A stretch of 13,966 bases of DNA from CAZEYT01 sp964516295 (GCA_964516295.1 CAZEYT010000077.1:1-13966), one strand, 5' to 3'; numbered from the stretch's first letter, positions 7,308 through 13,729 are shown. Made by a program: numbers and translations. Notes: generated by a model from the letters alone, not told the origin.

Positions 7308-7835
7308 TCAGGAATCCTTGGTAAACGACTCAATGGCCGCCTGCACTTCCGCGGCATGGTCGCCGGTCTTCGCCTTGCGGGCGACCCATACGACCTTGCC
7401 ATCGCGAATGAGGAACGACTGACGGCTGCTTACCGGCATTCCCAGCATACCCGGGACACCGAAGGCCTTGGAGACCTTGCCATCCGCATCGGCGATCAGA
7501 GGAAACGGGAGTTTGTATTTTTCCTGAAATCTCTTCTGCGACTCGGGCGTGTCTCGGCTCACGCCGAGAATCTGCAGGTCCTTGCCCTCCAGCGTCGCGA
7601 ACGAGTCCCGCAGCGAACAGGCCTGCGCCGTGCAGCCGGGGGTGTCGGCTTTCGGGTAAAAATAGACGAGTGTAATGCCACGCCCGTAAACCTCCGCAAA
7701 ATCAACACTCTTTCCATCCTGATCGATGGCCGTCACAACTGGCGCGGGATCGCCGACTTCGAGGGCCTTGAGTTTGGAGCCAAATCCGAGAAACGTGAGC
7801 ATGGTAAGAGGAATTACGATTGCGCGTTGGAACAT
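7308..7835 (-). CDS. bcp: Exported Bcp/PrxQ-type peroxiredoxin
   Basis: A thioredoxin-fold peroxidase that reduces hydrogen peroxide and organic hydroperoxides using reducing power from thioredoxin-like donors. In 175 residues the active site is YPKADTPGCTAQACSLRD, with peroxidatic Cys68 and a second cysteine at 73, the C-x4-C spacing of atypical two-Cys PrxQ proteins. Other family segments are LQILGVSRDTPESQKRF, FPLIADADGKVSKAFGV and RQSFLIRDGKVVW. Residues 1-25 (MFQRAIVIPLTMLTFLGF, then KLKA) look like a Sec signal peptide, so it probably acts in the periplasm, unlike typical cytosolic Bcp. ATG 7835 gives that signal; the internal Met12 would shorten it. The frame stays open further upstream, but that only shadows the divergent gene. 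The start lies 33 bases from the divergent TPR start, and CCTCC, not a Shine-Dalgarno sequence, precedes the ATG. Confidence 0.92.
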   Translation of the reverse strand: MFQRAIVIPLTMLTFLGFGSKLKALEVGDPAPVVTAIDQDGKSVDFAEVYGRGITLVYFYPKADTPGCTAQACSLRDSFATLEGKDLQILGVSRDTPESQKRFQEKYKLPFPLIADADGKVSKAFGVPGMLGMPVSSRQSFLIRDGKVVWVARKAKTGDHAAEVQAAIESFTKDS

Positions 7836-7868
7836 GGAGGCACGATAGTCCGGGATTCCTCCTCCGCA
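7836..7868. promoter_or_regulatory. 33-bp divergent gap with inverted GGAGG/CCTCC
   Basis: This is the whole space between the divergent starts of the peroxiredoxin and the membrane TPR gene. It begins with GGAGG (7836-7840) and ends with CCTCCTCC (7858-7865) just before the second ATG. Each gene therefore reads CCTCC close to its start codon and GGAGG about 20-30 bases upstream, too far for a normal ribosome-binding site. It could form a hairpin or an operator. The gap is too short for two separate promoters, so at least one must overlap a coding region. Confidence 0.35.
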
Positions 7869-9233
7869 ATGGCTATTCGCTTCGTGAAATCCCGTCTCAT
7901 TCCTTCTCTCGCCATCTCCGTTCTCGTCGGTCTCGCTGTCGCCCTCGCCGCCTCGGATACGTTCCGCGCCGTTGGCCTTGGGGTGCTCGGCCACGCCGGC
8001 CTTCACCAAGCGGGTCTTCTGGATACCCTCAGCGCCGGGGCCTTTTCGGTCGGCGGCTGGGTTCTTGCCGCCGCGTTCCGGGGCCTCACCGCCGCGCTGC
8101 TGTGTTTTGCTTTCCTCCTCGCCGCCGGGCTCGGACTCCGCTGGCTCGGAAAAAAAGTCCCACGCCTTCAGACGCCGACCCGCGCTCTGTTCTGGCTCCT
8201 CCCGACCGGTCTGGCTGTTACCGCCCTCTGGCAAATCTTCGGCCTGATCACCTCCGGCGGAGCCCGGATTCCGCAGCCGATCTCCACGGCTCTTTTGGAC
8301 GCAGCACGAGAGTCCGGAGGCATGGTCTTTGTGAATCCCTCGGCGGTCCAGGATCTCGCCCCGCTGGCACCGGAGCTGCTCGGCTCGCTCCCGCTCGACC
8401 AACGCGCCATGATGCTGGCTTCGCCCGTCGCCTGGCGGGAAAAGACCCGCGAGAACCCCGTCTCCGCCGTCCTCATTTCCGGCCGTCCGGCCGAAGCCCG
8501 GCCGCTCGTCACCCACCTGCTCTCCTCGCCGGACTGGCACTTGCAGCACGTGGACGAGACCGGACTTCTCTTTCTCCGCGGAGCCGGGCCGCGCTATTCA
8601 CCTCCCGCCCCGGACGACGCCGAAGTTCCCGCCGCCCTGCAGGCCCGGGCGCTGGCGCGCATGGCCGTTCATCTCGATGAGGCCGGACTCAAAACCCCGG
8701 CCCGCGAATATGCCGAAGCCGCCCTCGAGCTTCTCCCGGACGATCCAAATGTCCTCGCCGACGCCGCCTCGGTCTCCGCGTCCCAAGGCCGGTGGGAGCA
8801 ATGCCGCCTCCTCGCCGAGAAGGCCTTGAAAGCCAATCCCCGTCAGCCCCAAGCGCTTTATCTGGCCGCTCTGTCAAAACTTGAAACCGGCTTCGCCGAA
8901 CGCGCTCTGGAGTCGGCAGAGGAACTGATTGCCGTCACGCCGAACGATCCCTCCGCCCTCTGGCTTCACGCCCGCACCGCCCGGTCCGCCCGCGACCACA
9001 CCGCCGAAATTCGATCACTCGAAAAGCTCGAGCGTCTCGCCGACCGCTCCGGCATCCCTCCGGCACGTCTCCAGATTTACCTCGGCCAAGCCTGGGCGCA
9101 GCGCGGCTTCCCCGACCAGGCCGAACGCGCCTACCGCCGCGCCTTGGAAGGCGATCTCACACCGGGCGAGGCCCGCGACATTCGCGACGCCCTCAAAACC
9201 ATCGAAGAAAACCGCCTCCCCACCGCCCGCTGA
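7869..9233 (+). CDS. Membrane-anchored tetratricopeptide-repeat protein
   Basis: A 454-residue protein with hydrophobic segments at about 11-30 (IPSLAISVLVGLAVALAAS), about 62-90 (a long stretch, one or two passes) and about 106-127 (ALFWLLPTGLAVTALWQIFG). A soluble region at about 130-270 shows no recognised motif. The C-terminus, about 275-445, is built of TPR units (ARALARMAVHLDEAGLKTPA; AEAALELLPDDPNVLADAAS; AWAQRGFPDQAERAYRRALE). The TPR part is probably a protein-binding scaffold held at the inner membrane; on which side was not worked out. No enzymatic motif is seen and I do not recognise a named family. ATG 7869 was chosen because the positively charged start MAIRFVKSR precedes the first membrane helix and earlier in-frame codons only shadow the peroxiredoxin gene. 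The leader is pyrimidine-rich (CCTCCTCCGCA). Third codon positions are strongly C-rich. Confidence 0.8.
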   Translation: MAIRFVKSRLIPSLAISVLVGLAVALAASDTFRAVGLGVLGHAGLHQAGLLDTLSAGAFSVGGWVLAAAFRGLTAALLCFAFLLAAGLGLRWLGKKVPRLQTPTRALFWLLPTGLAVTALWQIFGLITSGGARIPQPISTALLDAARESGGMVFVNPSAVQDLAPLAPELLGSLPLDQRAMMLASPVAWREKTRENPVSAVLISGRPAEARPLVTHLLSSPDWHLQHVDETGLLFLRGAGPRYSPPAPDDAEVPAALQARALARMAVHLDEAGLKTPAREYAEAALELLPDDPNVLADAASVSASQGRWEQCRLLAEKALKANPRQPQALYLAALSKLETGFAERALESAEELIAVTPNDPSALWLHARTARSARDHTAEIRSLEKLERLADRSGIPPARLQIYLGQAWAQRGFPDQAERAYRRALEGDLTPGEARDIRDALKTIEENRLPTAR

Positions 9234-9283
9234 ATCCGCACCGCCACGTCCCTCCCCAAAGTTGACAACGAAGCATGCCGGAT

Positions 9284-9312
9284 AACCGCAGATTTTCAGG
9301 ATTCTCACAGAT
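9284..9312 (+). repeat. AACCGCAGAT-family repeat, left arm of an inverted pair
   Basis: The 29-nt unit begins AACCGCAGATTTTCAGG and ends with CACAGAT. It matches the complement of 9433-9461 at 25 of 29 positions by hand count. Together the arms enclose 120 bases, giving a 178-bp structure in the 243-base gap between the membrane TPR gene and the CPXCG gene. The rest of that gap holds no recognisable gene. Similar AACCGCAGAT strings recur at 13838. Confidence 0.65.
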
Positions 9313-9432
9313 GATTTCTCAAGCCGATGCGCTTGTCTGCCAGCCGCCAGGCCAACAGGCCGTCGGGATGCCGGTGCACCGTTAGCAAGACATCTCCACC
9401 ACGGCACAGGTTCATGGATCCATTTCCCGAGA

Positions 9433-9461
9433 ATCTGCGAGAACTCTGAGAATCTGCGGTT
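9433..9461 (-). repeat. AACCGCAGAT-family repeat, right arm of an inverted pair
   Basis: On the minus strand it reads AACCGCAGATTCTCAGAG and ends with CGCAGAT, the partner of 9284-9312. CAGAT is repeated at short intervals inside each arm, so the unit is itself built of shorter degenerate repeats. A short A-run (9466-9472) lies just outside it. A folded transcript could act as a bidirectional terminator between the two flanking convergent genes, but the 120-base loop makes that a weak candidate. Confidence 0.65.
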
Positions 9462-9476
9462 GGAGAAAAAAACCGA

Positions 9477-9662
9477 TTAAGCCGGCGCGGTGTCAATCGA
9501 GTCCACCTCGCCGTGCGAGCACCGAACGGTCACCAGCATCGGCCGACAACAGACGGCACAGTCCTCAATGAACTCGGCGTGGGGAAAAGACGTCTCCACG
9601 GAAATCGCAAACATTTCGCCGCAGTGCGGACACATGACCTCGACATCGTCGAGCAGGTCCAT
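9477..9662 (-). CDS. CPXCG motif-containing cysteine-rich (zinc-ribbon) protein
   Basis: A 61-residue protein with two metal-binding knuckles, VMCPHCGEMF (CxxC at about 11-14) and EDCAVCCRPM (CxxCC at about 33-37), plus a later cysteine in VRCSHGEV. This layout matches the small CPXCG family, whose members are single zinc-ribbon domains of unknown function. The cysteine pairs are expected to hold one zinc ion; that is inferred from the family. ATG 9662 starts directly at MDLLDDVEVMCPHCG, the usual N-terminus, and lies five bases after the rsfS stop, so it is the third gene of the nadD-rsfS unit. The open frame further upstream only shadows rsfS. A role in translation or RNA binding is suggested only by its neighbours. 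Confidence 0.85.
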   Translation of the reverse strand: MDLLDDVEVMCPHCGEMFAISVETSFPHAEFIEDCAVCCRPMLVTVRCSHGEVDSIDTAPA

Positions 9663-9667
9663 GCCAA

Positions 9668-10018
9668 TTACTCCGCGAGCGCGACCCGACGGGCGTCGCT
9701 CCACAGACTTTCCAGATCGTAAAACTCCCGCTTCTCGCCATGAAGAATGTGGCAGATCACATCGCCGTAATCCAAGACCACCCACTGGCTCAACGGATAC
9801 CCATCCTCTGCATGCGGCTTCGTTCCAAACGCCTCACGGACATTTTCCCGAATCGACGAAGAAATCGCCTTCAGTTGCGGCTCGGAGGACCCGGAGCAGA
9901 TCAGAAAAAAATCCGTAAACGTCGACACCTCTCGCAGGTCGAGCAGAACAAGGTTCTCGGCTTTCTTTTCCAAAGCCGCCGCGGCACAGGCACGCGCCAA
10001 AGTCTCGGAATCACTCAT
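9668..10018 (-). CDS. rsfS: Ribosome silencing factor RsfS
   Basis: RsfS binds ribosomal protein uL14 on the large subunit and blocks subunit joining when nutrients are scarce. The 116-residue protein is full length. Conserved segments are KAENLVLLDLREVSTFTDFF, the GSSEPQLKAI helix, the WVVLDYGDVICHILH strand pair and the closing REFYDLESLW. ATG 10018 was chosen because MSDSETLARACAAAALEKKA fits the family's start; earlier codons lie inside nadD. The start overlaps the nadD 3' end by eight bases, so translation is probably coupled. The nadD-rsfS order is widely conserved in bacteria and supports both assignments. Confidence 0.95.
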   Translation of the reverse strand: MSDSETLARACAAAALEKKAENLVLLDLREVSTFTDFFLICSGSSEPQLKAISSSIRENVREAFGTKPHAEDGYPLSQWVVLDYGDVICHILHGEKREFYDLESLWSDARRVALAE

Positions 10019-10583
10019 TCCGATAAAGTTGATGGCGGGAAATAATGGCGCATACGGTCTCTGGAAGCAGATACCGCACGGAACGCCCGCTGGCAATCCG
10101 TTTCCGGATGTCGGTCGAGGAAATATCGACGACCCGACAGACCGTCTCCATTCCGGGGGCGGCGGCATTCAGTCCGCGCGAAAACACCACAAACCGCGCC
10201 ATTGTCCGCAGCGTGTCGATTTCCTTCCAGGTCGAAAGCGCCGCCAGATTGTCCTCGCCGATGAAATAAAAAATCTCCGCCCCTGGGTTCGCCGCGCGAA
10301 ATGCCCGCACCGTGTCCACGGCAAACGACGGCCCCTCCCGCCGCACTTCGCAGTCGGAACACGAGAACCCGGGCTCCCCGGCAATCGCCGCCTGCACCAT
10401 CTCCAGCCGGAACGCCCCGGCCACCGGCGGTCGCCCGAGCTTGTGCGGCGAGATGCCTGCCGGAACAAAAACAATCTCGTCCAGCACCAGTTGCTCGCGC
10501 ACCTCGCGGGCCAGGATGAGGTGGCCGTGATGAACCGGATCAAACGACCCGCCATACAGGCCAATCTTGCGCGGTGAAATCAT
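10011..10583 (-). CDS. nadD: Nicotinate-nucleotide adenylyltransferase
   Basis: The enzyme transfers AMP from ATP to nicotinate mononucleotide, giving nicotinate adenine dinucleotide in NAD synthesis. The 190-residue protein has the nucleotidyltransferase signature GLYGGSFDPVHHGHL (residues 8-22, with HxGH), PAGISPHK, YFIGEDNL, and ISSTDIRKRI (155-164), the second ATP-binding motif. I prefer ATG 10583, giving MISPRKIGLYGGS. A TTG at 10601 would add six residues and has an AAGGGA-like sequence about ten bases before it, so it cannot be excluded. It is the first gene of the nadD-rsfS-CPXCG unit and is divergent from nagZ with about 40 bases between starts. The motifs and context make the identification firm. 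Confidence 0.95.
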   Translation of the reverse strand: MISPRKIGLYGGSFDPVHHGHLILAREVREQLVLDEIVFVPAGISPHKLGRPPVAGAFRLEMVQAAIAGEPGFSCSDCEVRREGPSFAVDTVRAFRAANPGAEIFYFIGEDNLAALSTWKEIDTLRTMARFVVFSRGLNAAAPGMETVCRVVDISSTDIRKRIASGRSVRYLLPETVCAIISRHQLYRNE

Positions 10584-10624
10584 TTCGACAGGTGCGGACA
10601 AATCTGGTTTTCCCTTCGGCCATT

Positions 10625-11722
10625 ATGCCATCCCACGATCCAGGTCAACTTCTCCTCGTCGGCGTCCCCGGTCCCGAACTCGATCCCGAGACCGCCCGCC
10701 AATACCGCGATATCCGCCCGGGGGGCTTCATTCTCTTCGGCCGCAACATCAAGTCCCCGGAGCAACTCCGCAAACTCATCGACGACTTGCGCGATCTTTC
10801 AGACGTTGAACCGATCATCACCATCGATCAGGAGGGCGGCCGCGTCTCGCGACTCAAGCTCATCGGCGAGGAACCCCCGAACGCCCAGCAACTTCGCGAC
10901 CACGGCGACCTCGCACTCATCCGCCGCCACGGCGACATCACCGGCCGCATCCTCCGCATTTTCGGCTTCAATCTCGACCTCTGCCCCGTGCTCGACATTT
11001 CCTTCGACGACGAAGCCGACAATTCCCTTCGCGGCCGTTGCTATGGAAAATCCGCCGCCGAGGTCATCGAAAAAGCCGGGGCGTTCAATGACGGTCTCCG
11101 CCAAGCCGGCATTCTCAGCTGCGGCAAACACTTCCCGGGCTACGCCTCCGCCGGACTTGACCCCCACCACGAACTCCCGCGCATCGAACGAAGCCGCGAA
11201 CTCATGGAGGAACACGAACTCGCCGTCTTTCGCGCCTTCGCCCAATCGGTCGATTCCATGATGATCGGCCACATCGCCGTCTCCGGCCTCGACCCGGAGC
11301 CCCGCCCCGCCTCTCTCTCCCCGATCATCATCCGCGACCTCCTCCGCCGCGACATGGGCTTCTCCGGCCTCATCATGACCGACGACCTCGACATGGGAGC
11401 CATTCTCAATCACTACGGATTTGATGAGACGATGCGCCTCGGCATCGAAGCCGGGAACGACCTTCTCATGATCTGCCACCGCATCGAAATGGCCGCCGCC
11501 GCCCGCCGGGCCATCGAGCCCCTCGGCGAGAAACTCACCCCCGCGCTCGAATCCGTCGCCCGCTGCAAAGCCCGCCTCGCTCCCCCCACCCCTTTCTCCG
11601 GCGAAGCCTTCCGTGCCATCGACCGGGAAATCTGGGACCTCCGCGTCGCTGTCCTCGGCCCCGAAGCCGCCGCCACTCGCAGCCCCGAAGACGGCAAACG
11701 CTCCCCCGTCGAACTCTACTGA
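10625..11722 (+). CDS. nagZ: Beta-N-acetylhexosaminidase (glycoside hydrolase family 3)
   Basis: NagZ removes N-acetylglucosamine from GlcNAc-anhydromuropeptides during cytosolic peptidoglycan recycling. The 365 residues contain GGFILFGRNI (33-42), IITIDQEGGRVSRL (64-77), the CGKHFPGYASAG loop (Lys168-His169) with Asp179-Pro-His181 corresponding to the family's DSH acid/base dyad, and MTDDLDMGAI (251-260), which carries the nucleophilic aspartate, probably Asp254. The usual KHFPGHG is KHFPGYA here. No signal peptide is present, consistent with a cytoplasmic enzyme. ATG 10625 was chosen because MPSHDPGQLLLVGV leads into the first strand; ATG 10574 would add 17 residues that lie over the nadD start. 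Other GH3 activities cannot be wholly excluded, but the single TIM-barrel length favours NagZ. No other recycling genes are nearby. Third codon positions are strongly C-rich. Confidence 0.9.
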   Translation: MPSHDPGQLLLVGVPGPELDPETARQYRDIRPGGFILFGRNIKSPEQLRKLIDDLRDLSDVEPIITIDQEGGRVSRLKLIGEEPPNAQQLRDHGDLALIRRHGDITGRILRIFGFNLDLCPVLDISFDDEADNSLRGRCYGKSAAEVIEKAGAFNDGLRQAGILSCGKHFPGYASAGLDPHHELPRIERSRELMEEHELAVFRAFAQSVDSMMIGHIAVSGLDPEPRPASLSPIIIRDLLRRDMGFSGLIMTDDLDMGAILNHYGFDETMRLGIEAGNDLLMICHRIEMAAAARRAIEPLGEKLTPALESVARCKARLAPPTPFSGEAFRAIDREIWDLRVAVLGPEAAATRSPEDGKRSPVELY

Positions 11723-11740
11723 GCCCAGTTACAAAGATTT

Positions 11741-11768
11741 TCCCGCAGAGACGCGAAGACGCGGAGGC
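11741..11768 (+). repeat. Degenerate CGCAGA repeat before the GxxExxY gene
   Basis: The 28 bases contain CCGCAGAGACGCGAAGACGC followed by GGAGGC, ending just before the ATG at 11771. This agrees at 19 of 28 positions (hand count) with the segment at 12191-12218 on the other side of the gene. The GGAGG (11763-11767) ends only three bases before the ATG, so it may serve as a close-set ribosome-binding site. Confidence 0.5.
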
Positions 11769-11770
11769 TT

Positions 11771-12199
11771 ATGACCGAGAACGAAATCGGAACCAAGATC
11801 TTGGAAGCCGCCATCACGGTTCACCGCCATTTGGGCCCCGGACTTCTGGAACTCGTCTATGAGGTTTCGCTTGCACGCGAACTCTCCGACCTCGGACTTG
11901 AAGTCGCACGCCAAGTTCCCATCGAGATCCGCTACAAAACGCATCTTTTCGAAGAAGGATTTCGCGCTGATCTTGTCGTGCAATCCAAGGTTCTCGTGGA
12001 GCTCAAATCGGTGGAGCACGTATTGCCCGCTCATAAAAAACAGGTCCAAACCTACCTCCGCCTCACCGGGCTGAAACTCGGCTATCTCCTGAACTTCAAC
12101 GAAGCCGTCCTGAAACACGGCATCACCGGTTGTGTCAACGGCCTGGAAGACGATCTCCGCACCCCGAGCCTCGGCGGGCATCCCTCTTTTCCCCGCTGA
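11771..12199 (+). CDS. GxxExxY protein
   Basis: A 142-residue member of the GxxExxY family. The naming motif is GLLELVY (residues 24-30), preceded by EIGTKILEAAITVHRHLGPG. A core like that of PD-(D/E)xK nucleases follows: ADLVV (Asp67), VLVELKSV (Glu77-x-Lys79), then KKQVQTYLRLTGLKLGYLLNFN. That pattern suggests a restriction-like fold and possible nuclease activity, but as far as I know the function is not established. The start is fixed by the family's usual TENEIG opening. The last fifteen residues (DLRTPSLGGHPSFPR) are unlike the conserved core and are encoded by the flanking repeat-like DNA. The gene stands alone between nagZ (48 bases upstream) and the convergent MFS gene. The family recurs in many copies in some Verrucomicrobiota and Bacteroidota genomes, often with repeats of this kind. 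Confidence 0.9.
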   Translation: MTENEIGTKILEAAITVHRHLGPGLLELVYEVSLARELSDLGLEVARQVPIEIRYKTHLFEEGFRADLVVQSKVLVELKSVEHVLPAHKKQVQTYLRLTGLKLGYLLNFNEAVLKHGITGCVNGLEDDLRTPSLGGHPSFPR

Positions 12200-12218
12200 C
12201 ACGCCGCGCCGCTGAGCC
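12191..12218 (+). repeat. Degenerate direct repeat after the GxxExxY gene
   Basis: The 28 bases begin CCCCGCTGACACGCCGCG and end GCTGAGCC. They include the GxxExxY stop codon and agree with 11741-11768 at 19 of 28 positions in the same orientation. GC-rich sequence raises chance agreement, so the relation is tentative. In addition CCTCGGCGGGCA occurs exactly at 12169-12180 and again at 12266-12277. Confidence 0.35.
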
Positions 12219-12292
12219 AAACAAAATCAAAAAAACTCCCGTCGACCTCCCACACTTCATCCCCTCCTCGGCGGGCAAAAATCCCAGCGCCC

Positions 12293-13729
12293 CTACTCCA
12301 CCCCAAACGTCTCCAGATTCCTCCCCCGCGTCTCAATCGCGAAGAGCCACGTGCAGACACCGCCGATCAGCGACGCTCCCACCAGCAGCCACAGGAGCGA
12401 GACGGTTCCGATTTCTTTCAACAGGATCGGGAAGAAAAACGCGGTGATCACCGCCCCCACCTTCGCCACGGACGCCGCGAAGCCCGCGCCCTTGCCACGG
12501 ATGTTCGTCGGAAAAACCTCCCCCGCGATCAGATACGTCATCGCGTTCGGACCCAGGTTCGTCATGAAATAAAACAACATGAACCCGCAGAAGAGCAGCG
12601 TCATGTCATTCGAGCCATCCGCACGAATCGAGAGTGCTGCCAGCAGGAGCCCAAGCGCACAGCCCACGAACCCCACAATCTGAAGCTGAATCCGCCCGAA
12701 ACGCTCCACGAGCACGATCGCCGCCACGATCCCGGCAAAGAAAAACACATCCATCACCGCCGACCCCTTCGCCGCCAGCATGTCGTTGTGAACCACCGAC
12801 TGCAGCGTGTGCCCCGCCGCCTCGTGCCCCAGCATCGCCGCCAGGATCGTCGGCGTGAAGATCCCGATCCCATACGTGCTCAGATCCTGCAAAAACCACG
12901 GCACCGACGCCAGGATCGTCGCCCGCCGGTTCTTCTTCGTGAAAAGCATGCCAAAGTGCGACGGCTTCGCCGTTTTGCCCCCGTGCGGATCCACCAACTT
13001 GACGTGCTTCGGATAAATCGGATGCCGCTTCAGCAGCTTCAGCACCGCCTGCTCCGCCTCCGCCATCCGCCCCCGCGTCACCAGCCAGTGCGGACTCTCC
13101 GTGATGAAAAACCGCCCGATGATCACCATCACCGCCGGGATCACCGCCGTCCCATACATCCACCGCCACGCCGTGATGTCCGGATTCTGGTGCAGGATCA
13201 CAAACCCCACCACCGACCCGAACAACGCCCCCACCGCCTGAAACGCAAACGCACTCAGCACCAGCGGCCCCCGCGTCCGCGAAGGAATGCTCTCCGAGAT
13301 CACCACATGCGCTGTCGGATAATCACACCCCAACGCCACCCCCGCTCCAAAAAGACAGAATACCAACACCGGAAAACTCGGACTGAACGTCAACGCGATC
13401 AGGAACAGCACAAAAATCACCATCTCCACGATGAACATCACCTTCCGCCCCACCAGATCCGCCAACCCGCCCAGCGCCGTGGCCCCGACCAGGATTCCCG
13501 CCAGCGACGCCGCCGTCACAAACCCCGTATCCGCCGCCGTCAACCCAAACTCCAGCGTGATCAACGGCAACGCCACACCCGTCATGAACACAACCATCCC
13601 CTCGAAAAACTTCCCCGCACACGCCAGCGAGAAAATCCGAAACTGCATCGCCGTCAACGGCACCGACGGCGTCCGCGTCCCATCCGGCCAGAGTGGCGTC
13701 TCATCAATATACTCTTGCGCTGTTTTCAT
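12293..13729 (-). CDS. MFS transporter, metabolite:H+ symporter type
   Basis: A 478-residue inner-membrane permease of the major facilitator superfamily, with about 12 hydrophobic segments. Family marks are the loop 2-3 motif GGLADLVGRK (87-96), GCDYPTAHVVISE in the fourth helix (like the GxDYP of phosphate, niacin and aromatic-acid symporters), ESIPSRTRG, TESPHWLVTRGRMAEAE after helix 6, PTNIRGKGAGFAASVAK in the second half and a closing ETRGRNLE. It should move a small, probably anionic or sugar-like metabolite with protons; the substrate cannot be told. The start is ATG 13729 with a strong ribosome-binding sequence (GAGGGGAGG) just before it; earlier in-frame codons lack this. The sense strand favours G-ending codons (ACG, GTG, GGG, TTG), unlike the C-ending genes at 7.9-11.7 kb. 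It is alone, convergent with the GxxExxY gene. Confidence 0.9.
   Translation of the reverse strand: MKTAQEYIDETPLWPDGTRTPSVPLTAMQFRIFSLACAGKFFEGMVVFMTGVALPLITLEFGLTAADTGFVTAASLAGILVGATALGGLADLVGRKVMFIVEMVIFVLFLIALTFSPSFPVLVFCLFGAGVALGCDYPTAHVVISESIPSRTRGPLVLSAFAFQAVGALFGSVVGFVILHQNPDITAWRWMYGTAVIPAVMVIIGRFFITESPHWLVTRGRMAEAEQAVLKLLKRHPIYPKHVKLVDPHGGKTAKPSHFGMLFTKKNRRATILASVPWFLQDLSTYGIGIFTPTILAAMLGHEAAGHTLQSVVHNDMLAAKGSAVMDVFFFAGIVAAIVLVERFGRIQLQIVGFVGCALGLLLAALSIRADGSNDMTLLFCGFMLFYFMTNLGPNAMTYLIAGEVFPTNIRGKGAGFAASVAKVGAVITAFFFPILLKEIGTVSLLWLLVGASLIGGVCTWLFAIETRGRNLETFGVE

Noticed and set aside
7356..7868. An N-terminal extension of the membrane TPR protein by 171 codons
   Set aside because: The extension lies entirely over the peroxiredoxin gene and its start, and shows no domain; the membrane protein has a natural start at 7869.
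7836..8549. An N-terminal extension of the peroxiredoxin by about 240 codons
   Set aside because: It is antisense to the membrane TPR gene and low in complexity (Gly, Glu and Arg rich); the signal peptide at Met 7835 marks the true start.
9234..9476. CRISPR array or tRNA in the repeat-containing gap
   Set aside because: There are only two related units, facing opposite ways and 120 bases apart, with no evenly spaced direct repeats and no cloverleaf that I could fold.
10799..11479. A 226-codon minus-strand frame across nagZ, rich in Glu, Gly and Val
   Set aside because: It is antisense to the catalytic core of nagZ, and its composition mirrors the C-ending codons of that gene.
12200..12292. 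Intrinsic terminator between the GxxExxY and MFS genes
   Set aside because: A-runs are present (AAAATCAAAAAAA), but I found no adjacent stable stem in either orientation.
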